In this document: positions 16,901 to 25,461 of the stretch, in pieces
Numbering within the stretch: position 1 is the stretch's first letter
Layout: each line of letters opens with the position of its first letter
NCBI GenBank assembly: GCA_930980675.1
Contig: CAKNIU010000003.1
Coordinates: 1 to 58,085 of the forward strand
Reading direction: 5' to 3'
Origin: an uncultured Clostridium sp.
GTDB taxonomy: Bacteria; Bacillota_A; Clostridia; TANB77; CAG-508
Length of the DNA stretch: 58,085 nt
The notes under the pieces: generated by a model
The model's database searches: none
Told to the model about the DNA's origin: nothing
What the model saw: only the letters and a program-made list of their open reading frames with translations
Position numbers and translations under genes: made by a program

Positions 16901-18855
16901 ATCTATTTCTAGGAGTAGGCGTTATGCCAAATGAAGATATATCATTAAGAGCAGAGACTACAGCCGACAACCTAGAAGGTACTAGTGTTGGAGTACTTGA
17001 ACTTAAAGCGACAGATGGAACACTTAGCCTAGAATTAGGTTCAAATGAAGAAAATAGTAAATTAAGTGCAGGTAAGGAATTTAGTAATAGCTTAGCTATA
17101 AAAAATTCCTCAGATAATGAGCAAAGAAATGTAAAAATAACCATAAACTTACCTTCTGAACTTGAATATGTATCTGGAAGTGATGGTTTAAACTATAATT
17201 CAAGCAATAATACCATTACATATTCGAAAGATTCAATAGAAGATTGGGGAACGCAAAAACTTGAATTTACATTAAAAGCAAAAGAAGTAAACGAATATGA
17301 AAAGACAATCAGTATGCAAGCAACTGCCACATTTGATACTGTAACAATATCAGAAGAGTCAGGAGAAAGCGTTCAATCAAATACAGAATTATCAAATACT
17401 GTAAACTTCTATGTTGGAAATATTAGAGCAGACGTAAGATTTACAAGTAATATAGAAGGTAGTATGCTTGATACAGATACATTAGAATACTACATAGAAA
17501 CAACAAATAATTCGTCAAATAGTGTTTTAGTAAACATATCAGATATATTACCAAATGCTCTATATTGTAGAGAGTACACAGTACAAAATGGTCAAAATAC
17601 TAATACAGTAGAGAAAAATACAAATTCAGTTGGTATAGAGGAAACAGTTAATCCAGGAGATACATTAAGGCTAACAATAGTGGCTAGAGCATATACTCTA
17701 ACTACAGGATCATCTGTAGAAATAGAAAACTTACCAGCAATTACAGTAGATGGTCAAAATGTACAAGTTTCATCAATAAAACATACTATAAATGGTACAG
17801 GAATTTATAATCCAGATGACGAAGATGATGGTCACAATACAGTAGATGGAACATATAGAATAAGTGGTGTGGCTTGGATTGATAGCAACAAAAATGGACG
17901 TAAAGAAAGTACAGAGCAAAGACTATCAGGAATATCAGTTACACTTTATGATCAAAATGGATATATAGTAAAAGATGCAAATGGAACAGAAATAAAAGCC
18001 ACAACAGATAATGAAGGAAAATATGCATTAGCTAATGTACCTGTAGGAGAATACACAGCAGTTGCAGAATACAATACAGCAGATTATATATTAACAACAT
18101 ATCAATTAGAGGGTATTCCAAGTAGCGAAAATTCTGATTTCGTAGAGGCAACACTAGATGGAAAACCAGTAGCTGCAACAAATATAATAAGAATTACAAA
18201 TTCAAATATGTATAATACAGATATAGGTCTTCAAGAAAGAGAACAATTTGACTTAAAACTTGATAAAGTGGTTTCAAGGGTAACAGTAACAAATACAAAA
18301 TTGGATCCAAGAACATATGAATATAATTCAAACTTTGCAATGGTAAGTTTATTAAATACATATGTTGAATATGCAACAGTATTAATTGAATATAACTTTA
18401 CTATTACAAATGAAGGAAAAGTAGCAGGATATGCTAAGGAATTAATTGACTATATGCCAGAAGGAATGGCATTTAATTCAGAATTAAATCCTAATTGGTA
18501 TGTAGGATCAGATGGTAACCTTTATACAACATCTTTGGCAAATACAGTTATTGAGCCAGGCGAAACCAAAACAATAACTTTAGTTTTGTCAAGAAGAATG
18601 ACAGGTGAAAACACAGGAACAATAGTAAATACAGCAGAAATATCTCAAACATATAATGATTATGGATTACAAGATGGAGACTCTACACCAGGAAATAGAC
18701 AAGATGGAGAAGATGATATATCAAGTGCTACAACATTGTTAGCAATGAATACTGGTAGAGAAGTAGCTTCATTTATAGGAATTACACTTGGAGTAATAGC
18801 AATAATAGGTTTAGCAGTGTTCTTAATTAAAAAATACGTTATAAAAAGAATATAA
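13993..18855 (+). CDS. Large secreted, membrane-anchored surface protein with repeat domains
   Basis: 1620 residues. N-terminal signal peptide (about 1-29, cleavage after GVYA). The body is a chain of beta-sandwich repeats with DUF11-like signatures (for example VKNSGDEEARNVKLKVNIP and IKNSSDNEQRNVKITINLP). A SdrD/Cna-B type domain near residues 1290-1375 contains ISGVAWIDSNKNGRKE and NEGKYALANVPVGEYTAVAE, and a further DUF11-like domain follows (TNEGKVAGYAKELIDYMPEG). One C-terminal membrane helix ends in KKYVIKRI. No clear LPXTG motif precedes it, so membrane anchoring rather than sortase attachment is likely. AGGAGG precedes the ATG. First gene of a two-gene operon; 14 bases separate it from the next. 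Probably an adhesin or surface fibre; ligand unknown. Confidence 0.8.
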   Translation: MQKTISKVIATMLVAILVGFNCITTGVYAANIIEQNNETSEENITFDVKLGNEETHEGYEYTADIDSTDTNLYLNIGVKNTGYLKNILINLENNNYKFDYEKVNDNRIKNITENSIELNQINTSETVELAIPIIPNKDDKVSPNELGKDSTVKFKATYINEDNKEREIEKDMTVHINWMASEENLVGELSQEVIRYLNYDGKTMLSLLLSDGLKDSKLPLSSKQIQINVPTINDLKPSEVIVTAIDTLATNGEADGVNFTQDSYAYDSESGTLTINVENTVDENGMVSWVKGQADKFVVTYIYETNTNEEAITIYTETTTNTTLLNGTTVSTSMEQKDYNIDSKIGDIATVNVLPQTATLNKGYMYSNKDKNENQIETEFGVQYKLNVGLADALNEVTIKENGDFLGDINASAYIYDRKVTVSSEELVKVLGEEGKIDVLKSDGTVIGTLNKDTVELEINNSNISFVASKPQTEGEINLNVTKAIKGNLDYSKEQIASFKTLTSRVQINAEAKGEITLEEPTSKASVQISNNNLSTVVENENVVMNITLERDDVTDNLFANPELDIVFPQEITGIEIKDATLLYDEQLVSGDSVIDGNTIKLKFTGNQTEYSSQSMAKGTVIRLVLDLSLNNLSPSKQTNIVLSYTNDNDEIIANASNSGVSTLSENENTNTVEVPVNVVAPTGFVTTQSITGYNGDETVTAQESEAIGNLPVLDKEKTATISGVVVNNLGKDAEGLKVLGRIPFKGNKEVDGSSDLGTTFNTTLVGALSVEGIDATVYYSANGEATANIDDSNNGWQTEYTADAKSYMIVANSAVANATTFNFNYNITIPANVDYANTAKASYGVYYNNDAQEGTSQNVVLASNVGVKTDDVPEINTSIQVTESYSGEEITNGGSINAGKYLNAKITVKNSGDEEARNVKLKVNIPLAYSEIKQETINNSTYTYFENDGSEEFDLGNIAAGSEASAELNLFLGVGVMPNEDISLRAETTADNLEGTSVGVLELKATDGTLSLELGSNEENSKLSAGKEFSNSLAIKNSSDNEQRNVKITINLPSELEYVSGSDGLNYNSSNNTITYSKDSIEDWGTQKLEFTLKAKEVNEYEKTISMQATATFDTVTISEESGESVQSNTELSNTVNFYVGNIRADVRFTSNIEGSMLDTDTLEYYIETTNNSSNSVLVNISDILPNALYCREYTVQNGQNTNTVEKNTNSVGIEETVNPGDTLRLTIVARAYTLTTGSSVEIENLPAITVDGQNVQVSSIKHTINGTGIYNPDDEDDGHNTVDGTYRISGVAWIDSNKNGRKESTEQRLSGISVTLYDQNGYIVKDANGTEIKATTDNEGKYALANVPVGEYTAVAEYNTADYILTTYQLEGIPSSENSDFVEATLDGKPVAATNIIRITNSNMYNTDIGLQEREQFDLKLDKVVSRVTVTNTKLDPRTYEYNSNFAMVSLLNTYVEYATVLIEYNFTITNEGKVAGYAKELIDYMPEGMAFNSELNPNWYVGSDGNLYTTSLANTVIEPGETKTITLVLSRRMTGENTGTIVNTAEISQTYNDYGLQDGDSTPGNRQDGEDDISSATTLLAMNTGREVASFIGITLGVIAIIGLAVFLIKKYVIKRI

Positions 18856-18869
18856 GAAAGGAGGAAAAC

Positions 18870-21800
18870 ATGACACGTAAAACTAAACATTTTACACTAA
18901 AGAAAATAATTGCTTTTATTATAATAATAGCAACCTTAATTTCAGCAGGTATATCTACATTTTACTTGTTATTTAGTGGAGAAGATGTACAATCTGTAGA
19001 AGGAACATTTGCTACAGCTGGTGGATCAGTTACATTAGGAGATTTAGATGGTACTAATACATCTGAACTATATTATATGTCTTCACCAGATGGTTCAATA
19101 TATTATTGTGCAAATCCAAATTATGCTTCAAGTAGAAGATTAAAAAATTCAAAACAAGTAGATAAATCTCCAGTTGCTCCTGATGGAGGATATAGTGCAA
19201 CAGAGCAGGAAACTACATATACTCAACTAAGAAGTGGACAGCTACCTCAAACTGTTGCCTATGCTAAATGGCAAGGTGCAGAGGAAGAAACTATGCAAAA
19301 TATTGTATGGGCGTCTTGGAATTGGGATGATGGCTATGAATTGCTAACAGGACATGATACAACAAGTAATAATGTAAATTCAGGAGGAATTGCTGGTAGA
19401 TCTGAAAGATTTGCAAACTTTGTAAATTATGTTTTAACAGACGGAACTACATTTACTTTATCTGCAACCCCAACTACAGATGAGTCAGACGATTTAAAAG
19501 TAATGATTGATCAAGCCAATACAACATATACTGTTGGACCTTATGTTATAGACTTTGCTAATAGTTCAAGTACTACTCGTGATGGGCTTATGACTTTAGG
19601 CGATTTAGTATATGATGAGATAGTGAATGATTATGATGGAAAGTTTATTTGGGGAGACATAGGAGCCAATATAGTAACTCCTGACGGGAATAGTAATACT
19701 ACAGCTGACATAAAGGTATTAGATTCGTCTGGAAGTGAAATAAGCAGTAAGTTTCCTAAATTTGGACAAGAATTTTATATACAATATACTTCATCAGATA
19801 AAATAACAAAAATAGTTCCAAGTTTAGCAATAAATTTTGTTACAAAAATAACAGGTACAGGAACTACTTACCAATCATCACAATGTGAGTTTAGAATACA
19901 TGATGATGCAACTATGCAATACTTAACAGCGGCTATGCGCGAATATAAATATGCAAAAAAATATGATATAGAAGATGGTTTGTTTACAAATGTAAATTCT
20001 TTAAATATTACAGGAGAAACTACAGATGTCGCTTCAATTTTTTCAGATATTAAGACAAGCATAGCAACAAATATAAAAAAATATGCAGAAGAAGGTGATT
20101 ATCCTGTAGGCTCGGTAGAAGTAGATATCGGAGAAGAAGGCTCTGGACATATACTTGGTATTTTCAGTGATGAAGACAATACATTTCATAAAGGTAATAT
20201 TTCTATAGGAACACAATTGGTAAAAGTAGATGAGAAAAAGGCTTATTTATTAAATAATAATGATGGAACTCCTACTTGGTGGGATGATAATATACCATCT
20301 GGATTTCTTGATAATCCTCAGAATTCAATAGACGATGAGAGAACATATACAATTTATAAAAATTATGGGCAAGTTAGATCAGATGATGGAACAATACTAA
20401 ACGATTTGGATTCAGAAGATGATGGCGAAGGACAGCCTACAGAAGAATATTGCCCTAATGCTGATGCAGTTTTTAACCAATTATATCCTGGTATACCTTC
20501 TGAACCATCAACTTCAGCATCCGATTTAGCAAAAAACTGGGCTAAATATAATTTAAGATATGCTATAAAATTTGCTGCGGAATATCCAGTAGTTAAAGAA
20601 GAAAACAAATATTTACAACCTGCTGTAACTGTATCCGTATCATCACCATCAACACCATCAACACCAGATATACCATCAATACCATCAACTCCTGGAACTC
20701 CTTATCCACCAGTAACACCTGGAATAACTACATCAACTGGATCTACAAAAGTAATTTTACCAGGCAAATCAATTAATATGTATATAGGTGGATATGTATG
20801 GGAAGACCTAGGTTTCACAAAAGATAGCGAAATTAACGGTCAATTTGATAGCAATGATGAGAGCAAATATGGTGGAATTCAGGTAACTCTGCATGATAAA
20901 AATACCGAGCAGGTGGTTGCAACGACAACAACAAATAGAAATGGACAGTATGGATTTAAAGACTTACATCCAATGCATAAATACTGTGTAGAATTTAGAT
21001 ATAATGGACAAGTATATCAGCATACATACTATAATAACAATTTATCGGGAGGTTATTCGACTGCGACAGAGGAATCAAATGACAGGACAGATTTAAATAC
21101 TAGATTTGAAACTATAGATTCAACACCAAATAATTATGCAGCTGATGATAGACAAAATAAATCATATGGTATGTATGTTAGAATCCCAGCAAGTGATGGA
21201 ACATATTTGTCATATACTCTAACAGTATATACAGATGGACAAAATGCGGGTGCATTAAGATTCTGTGATGTATTAGAAATATTTAGAAAAGCGAATGTAA
21301 ATGGAAAAAATATTGATTCTTCAAATCAAGATACTATGGAAAGTACATATAATACATTATCGACAGACAGAACATATGCAAGCTCAGAAGGCAGTTTCAA
21401 AGAGCAATTGAGAACGATTGCTATAAATCAAGGAAAAACTATATCAGAACCTGAATTAAATAGTTTATGGAACTATATAAATCATTGTATGATAAGTTCA
21501 TATACAGAAAGATATCCAGAGCAAGATAGATTTGTATTAGAAGATGTAGATAATCCTCAAGAAGGAAATGTTATAGGATATGAATACTTATATATACCTT
21601 CAAGAGATCAAAGTAGAAATGTAGACTTTGGTATAAATGAAAGAGATACTGCAGACTTAGCAATACAAAAAGACGTATACAAAGCAACTGTAAGAGTAAA
21701 TGGTAAAACTCAAACATATGAATATAGTAATAAAGACTTAGATGAAAATGGAAACTGGGAAATTACTATAAAAAATGCCGATGGAACATATAGTGGCGGA

Positions 21801-24800
21801 AGATATGAAAATGGACTATTTAATGGTACTACAAAATACACTAGAGAGATACGTAAATCTGAATACTTGTATGACGGAACCATTTATGATTCAAATGGGG
21901 AAAATGCTACTGCAAGAGACCTAAAAGTATATGTAACATATAGAATCACCATAAGAAATCAATCACAATCATATGACACTGTTGTAAATGAAGTAGTAGA
22001 TTACTTTGATGAGTCGGAATATACATTTGATGGTACATTACAAAATGGTACTTACGGAATTAATCAATATTCAGACTTTGAAGTACCGAGAGTTAATGGA
22101 GGAACATATACAGGAACATCATATATAGGTGATAGAGATGGTAATTATGTTGCGGATTTAACTGTAAGCCCAAGATCTAGCCTTGATAACAATAGAAATC
22201 CTGCAAATACTGATATAGGTCATGGATATAGTGAACCATTATATCTATCAGGTATAGTTAGACCAGAAAATAACGAAACTAGTAATAGACTTCAAGCTGG
22301 TGGTGGCATGGCATATATTTATTTAACATTTGAAGTTAAGCAACATCAAGATGAAAATTACATGGATGGTCGTATACAAATGGATATAGATGTTTCTACT
22401 GAAAATGGAAATGCAAAAGGTGTTGGTAAACAAAATATAGCTGAAATAAATAGTTACTCAACATATTATCGTTCTGGTGCTAAAATTCCTAACTCAGATA
22501 ATTCCTCTGGAGATAGAGATGTAGGGGGAACTGTCGCTGGATCTGTAGATAGAGATTCAAGTGTTGGTAACTTAACAAGTCAGGACTTAGAATATGAAAA
22601 TAATGATGGTATCGAAGATGGACGCTTGATTATAACAAATGATCCTGTTACAAATAGGGCAGAAGATGATACTGACCAAGCTCCAAATATTAGATTAGTA
22701 TTCCCTTTAAATGATAATGAAGAAAGAGTAGCCACTGGGTATGTATATGAGGATATAAGAGACACATCTTCAGGCCAAGCTATGGTAGGCGATGGTAAAT
22801 ATTCAGATACTGAACAAGATAGCACAGGCAATACCGATACCAAGATTAATGGTGTAACAGTTCAATTAGTTGAGCTAGTACAAGATGTTGATAGTAATGG
22901 TATTCCAACAGGCAACTATTTAGGTGAATATGTATGGGGAGCTAGAAGATGGAATGGTGAAACTTGGGAATATATCAGTAGTAATAACAATAATGAAGAA
23001 ATAATAAATTATGATTCTTCTGAAAGTATAAATAAAATAAGGTTTTACAGTGGACAAGGTGCAGTAGAAGGAACAACAATTTCTCCAATAATATCTGGAG
23101 TTGAAGGCACTATAACTGCAGTATCAGGAGCGGAAGCAACTAAACAAGGCCAATATGTATTTAAAGCTATGCCAGCAGGAGACTTCTTTATAAGATTCAT
23201 CTATGGTGATACAACACAAACAACTTTAACAACAACTGCTGACAATGCAGATGGAAGTGAAGTAGCCAAATTTTTAACTAATAATAGTACACAAGATTAT
23301 GAAAATGGCTATATTTCTACATCAGGATTAAACTTAAAGTCATATAATGGTCAAGATTACAAGAGTACAACATATCAAGTAGGTATAGATCAGAATGGAA
23401 TAGGGTCATATAATGGAATAAATGGATATATTGACTATGAAAAACAAAATTACCATATAAATAGCCAAACCGGATATAATGAATTTAATTCAAGCGATGG
23501 AAATACAACAGATAATGATAGGCATGGTAAAGAAGTAATGTATTATTACCACACAGAACAAAGTGAAGCACATCCAGATATATCTGATGCAAAAGATGTT
23601 GGAAATGTAAGAGATAATGTAAATAACTATGGTAGAGGTTTGACTGGAATAGATGGAGAAAGTACACAAACTTTAGTAAATGGTAGATCAGAGGTATTAA
23701 CATCTGGAATAAAGCTAGCAAGTACAGAAGAATTGGCAGACGGGGCTACAACATCTGTAGAGAAACAAATAGCTATGATAAAAGAATTAATGACTAATAC
23801 AGCAATGACTGCACAAACTGGTGTAATAAATGTGGAAGTAGAGCATAATAGAAAATCAACGGGAGGACAAGGAACTAATAACTCAAATCCATATACTTTA
23901 AGAGACATAGACCTAGGCCTATCTGAAAGACCAGTAGCACAATTACAAATGAATAAGGAAGTATCAAATGTAAGAATAACATTGCAAAATGGTACAATCT
24001 TATTTGATACAAATAGACAAGTAACAAACATGTCATATCCAGAACATCTTGGACATACTATAACATATAATCCAAGTGATCCAAATGGAAGTGCATATAG
24101 ATTGGTTGGTTATGAAATAGCCAATAATACAGTTAGACCAGAATTAATCACAACATACATGGACGAAGAGTTAATGTATGGTGCAAGAATAGAAGTAGAC
24201 TACACATTTACTGTAACAAATGTTGGTGAAGTAGATTACTTAGATAAAAAATTCTATTACACAGGTCAAGAGGATAATCCGAAAGTCTTAGCAAATATAT
24301 CTACAACAACAGCAAATACAGTAGTAGACTATATTACAAATAATATGCAATTTTTACCAACAAATTCAAGCAATAGCACATGGTCTATAAGAACAGTAAA
24401 TGAGTTAACTTCAGATCCAAAAACTGAAAATACAGACTATACAACAAATCCAGTAGGTAATAATGATGATTTAATTAATAACAAATACTATGAGACATTA
24501 AATACTTACAATACTATAGTAACAAATAAATCTATGGGAGATACAGCATTATATCCAGAAAAGTTGGTAGTAGAAGGAAGACAAAGCTCTACTCAAACAA
24601 CAATGATGCTATCTACAACATTAACACCTGATTCAGGCGAAGATACAATGGTATATAATAACTTATCTGAAATAGTACAAGTATCTAACTCACAAGGTAG
24701 AAGACTAAAATGGTCAGTAACTGGTAACCAACCAATGGCAGACCAAGACTCTGGACCAGACATAACAGTCGACGAAGATGATGGAATCTACACAAATGTA

Positions 24801-24971
24801 GATAGAGTAACACCTACTGAAATAGATGCTGATAGTTCACAAGAAATATTAATTCTTCCACCAACAGGTGCCAACAGAAACTACACATTGTGGATTATAG
24901 TCGGAATTGTAGCTTTAGCAATCATTGCTGGAGGCATAGTACTAATAAGAAAATATTTTAAGAAAAAATAA
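18870..24971 (+). CDS. Giant LPXTG-type surface protein with probable thioester domain
   Basis: 2033 residues. N-terminal membrane or signal helix (about 11-35). Residues 75-160 hold YYCANP (Cys80) and MQNIVWASW (Gln143), the Cys and Gln pattern of thioester domains that can bond covalently to host surfaces. A proline-rich spacer (about 595-620) rich in SPSTPSTP-type repeats follows. Next come Cna-B/SdrD-like domains (GGYVWEDLGFTKDSEINGQF; NRNGQYGFKDLHP; GYVYEDIRD) and DUF11-like segments. The C-terminus is a sortase signal: LPPTG, a hydrophobic helix, then RKYFKKK. AAGGAGG lies upstream of the ATG. A strong terminator ends the operon. No sortase gene is in the window. Likely a surface adhesin working with the preceding protein. 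Confidence 0.82.
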   Translation: MTRKTKHFTLKKIIAFIIIIATLISAGISTFYLLFSGEDVQSVEGTFATAGGSVTLGDLDGTNTSELYYMSSPDGSIYYCANPNYASSRRLKNSKQVDKSPVAPDGGYSATEQETTYTQLRSGQLPQTVAYAKWQGAEEETMQNIVWASWNWDDGYELLTGHDTTSNNVNSGGIAGRSERFANFVNYVLTDGTTFTLSATPTTDESDDLKVMIDQANTTYTVGPYVIDFANSSSTTRDGLMTLGDLVYDEIVNDYDGKFIWGDIGANIVTPDGNSNTTADIKVLDSSGSEISSKFPKFGQEFYIQYTSSDKITKIVPSLAINFVTKITGTGTTYQSSQCEFRIHDDATMQYLTAAMREYKYAKKYDIEDGLFTNVNSLNITGETTDVASIFSDIKTSIATNIKKYAEEGDYPVGSVEVDIGEEGSGHILGIFSDEDNTFHKGNISIGTQLVKVDEKKAYLLNNNDGTPTWWDDNIPSGFLDNPQNSIDDERTYTIYKNYGQVRSDDGTILNDLDSEDDGEGQPTEEYCPNADAVFNQLYPGIPSEPSTSASDLAKNWAKYNLRYAIKFAAEYPVVKEENKYLQPAVTVSVSSPSTPSTPDIPSIPSTPGTPYPPVTPGITTSTGSTKVILPGKSINMYIGGYVWEDLGFTKDSEINGQFDSNDESKYGGIQVTLHDKNTEQVVATTTTNRNGQYGFKDLHPMHKYCVEFRYNGQVYQHTYYNNNLSGGYSTATEESNDRTDLNTRFETIDSTPNNYAADDRQNKSYGMYVRIPASDGTYLSYTLTVYTDGQNAGALRFCDVLEIFRKANVNGKNIDSSNQDTMESTYNTLSTDRTYASSEGSFKEQLRTIAINQGKTISEPELNSLWNYINHCMISSYTERYPEQDRFVLEDVDNPQEGNVIGYEYLYIPSRDQSRNVDFGINERDTADLAIQKDVYKATVRVNGKTQTYEYSNKDLDENGNWEITIKNADGTYSGGRYENGLFNGTTKYTREIRKSEYLYDGTIYDSNGENATARDLKVYVTYRITIRNQSQSYDTVVNEVVDYFDESEYTFDGTLQNGTYGINQYSDFEVPRVNGGTYTGTSYIGDRDGNYVADLTVSPRSSLDNNRNPANTDIGHGYSEPLYLSGIVRPENNETSNRLQAGGGMAYIYLTFEVKQHQDENYMDGRIQMDIDVSTENGNAKGVGKQNIAEINSYSTYYRSGAKIPNSDNSSGDRDVGGTVAGSVDRDSSVGNLTSQDLEYENNDGIEDGRLIITNDPVTNRAEDDTDQAPNIRLVFPLNDNEERVATGYVYEDIRDTSSGQAMVGDGKYSDTEQDSTGNTDTKINGVTVQLVELVQDVDSNGIPTGNYLGEYVWGARRWNGETWEYISSNNNNEEIINYDSSESINKIRFYSGQGAVEGTTISPIISGVEGTITAVSGAEATKQGQYVFKAMPAGDFFIRFIYGDTTQTTLTTTADNADGSEVAKFLTNNSTQDYENGYISTSGLNLKSYNGQDYKSTTYQVGIDQNGIGSYNGINGYIDYEKQNYHINSQTGYNEFNSSDGNTTDNDRHGKEVMYYYHTEQSEAHPDISDAKDVGNVRDNVNNYGRGLTGIDGESTQTLVNGRSEVLTSGIKLASTEELADGATTSVEKQIAMIKELMTNTAMTAQTGVINVEVEHNRKSTGGQGTNNSNPYTLRDIDLGLSERPVAQLQMNKEVSNVRITLQNGTILFDTNRQVTNMSYPEHLGHTITYNPSDPNGSAYRLVGYEIANNTVRPELITTYMDEELMYGARIEVDYTFTVTNVGEVDYLDKKFYYTGQEDNPKVLANISTTTANTVVDYITNNMQFLPTNSSNSTWSIRTVNELTSDPKTENTDYTTNPVGNNDDLINNKYYETLNTYNTIVTNKSMGDTALYPEKLVVEGRQSSTQTTMMLSTTLTPDSGEDTMVYNNLSEIVQVSNSQGRRLKWSVTGNQPMADQDSGPDITVDEDDGIYTNVDRVTPTEIDADSSQEILILPPTGANRNYTLWIIVGIVALAIIAGGIVLIRKYFKKK

Positions 24972-24989
24972 TATTATATCTTAAAATGC

Positions 24990-25024
24990 AAAACTAGGAC
25001 ACTATATGGTGTCCTAGTTTTTGG
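24990..25024 (+). terminator. Terminator of the surface-protein operon
   Basis: A 13-bp perfect stem AAAACTAGGACAC (24990-25002) with GTGTCCTAGTTTT (25009-25021), loop TATATG, ending in a T-run. Confidence 0.9.
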
Positions 25025-25052
25025 CATAGTTACAGTTCCTTAATTTTTGTAA

Positions 25053-25203
25053 AAGTTGCAATATATATTTTGTAGCTTTTAGCGACCTGAGGTAGCGCTA
25101 GCATTTTTGTCTTTAACTAAATAGGACTACCGAAGTGAGCGTGCGAGCGCTTTCGCGAAAGCGAAACCGCGAGGCAAATGCGGAAAAATGTATATTGCAA
25201 CTT
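25053..25203. repeat. Dispersed GC-rich hairpin element, copy C (inverted relative to A and B)
   Basis: Terminal inverted repeat AAGTTGCAATATA (25053-25065) with TATATTGCAACTT (25191-25203). Internal landmarks AGCGACCTGAGGTAGCGC and TTTAACTAAATAGGACTACC align with the reverse complement of copies A and B (AACTAAGTAGGACTGC). The right half contains GCGAGCGCTTTCGCGAAAGCG, cited here as a GC-rich palindrome at 25144-25164. GC content is far above the flanks. Confidence 0.8.
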
Positions 25204-25235
25204 GAAAGTTTTAAAAAATAGTTGCGAACTGTAAA

Positions 25236-25376
25236 TTTGACAAAAAATTCACACATCTATTGTAATTTTAAGCATTTTAAGATAAAATAAGTACAAAATA
25301 TATCACAATTTGTAAAATACTTTTTTAATTTTCATACCCTAATTTGACAAAAAAAATCATGGACAAGTATTAAAAT
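25236..25376 (+). promoter_or_regulatory. Spo0A-type promoter of spoIIE
   Basis: TTTGACA occurs at 25236-25242 and 25343-25349; its reverse complement TGTCAAA fits the Spo0A box TGTCRAA. The second overlaps a -35 TTGACA (25344-25349) that is 21 bp from TAAAAT (25371-25376). A 21-22 bp spacer with Spo0A boxes at the -35 is the known design of Spo0A-activated sigma-A promoters such as spoIIE and spoIIG in Bacillus. The rest of the 25204-25461 gap shows nothing else I can name. Confidence 0.6.
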
Positions 25377-25461
25377 ATGCTTAATAAAAATTACACAAGA
25401 TTGAAGTTTGGCTTTAAATTAGCAATTTAAGTGTAAATTAAAAAAGTAAGAGGTGTGAAGG

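Noticed and set aside
20641..20730. Short CCATCA-type repeats as a CRISPR or satellite array
   Set aside because: They are in-frame Ser-Thr-Pro codons of a proline-rich spacer in the surface protein.
13974..24031. Long minus-strand open frames opposite the surface-protein genes
   Set aside because: They lack ribosome sites, have no protein-like motifs and follow from codon bias in the repeat-rich genes on the plus strand.
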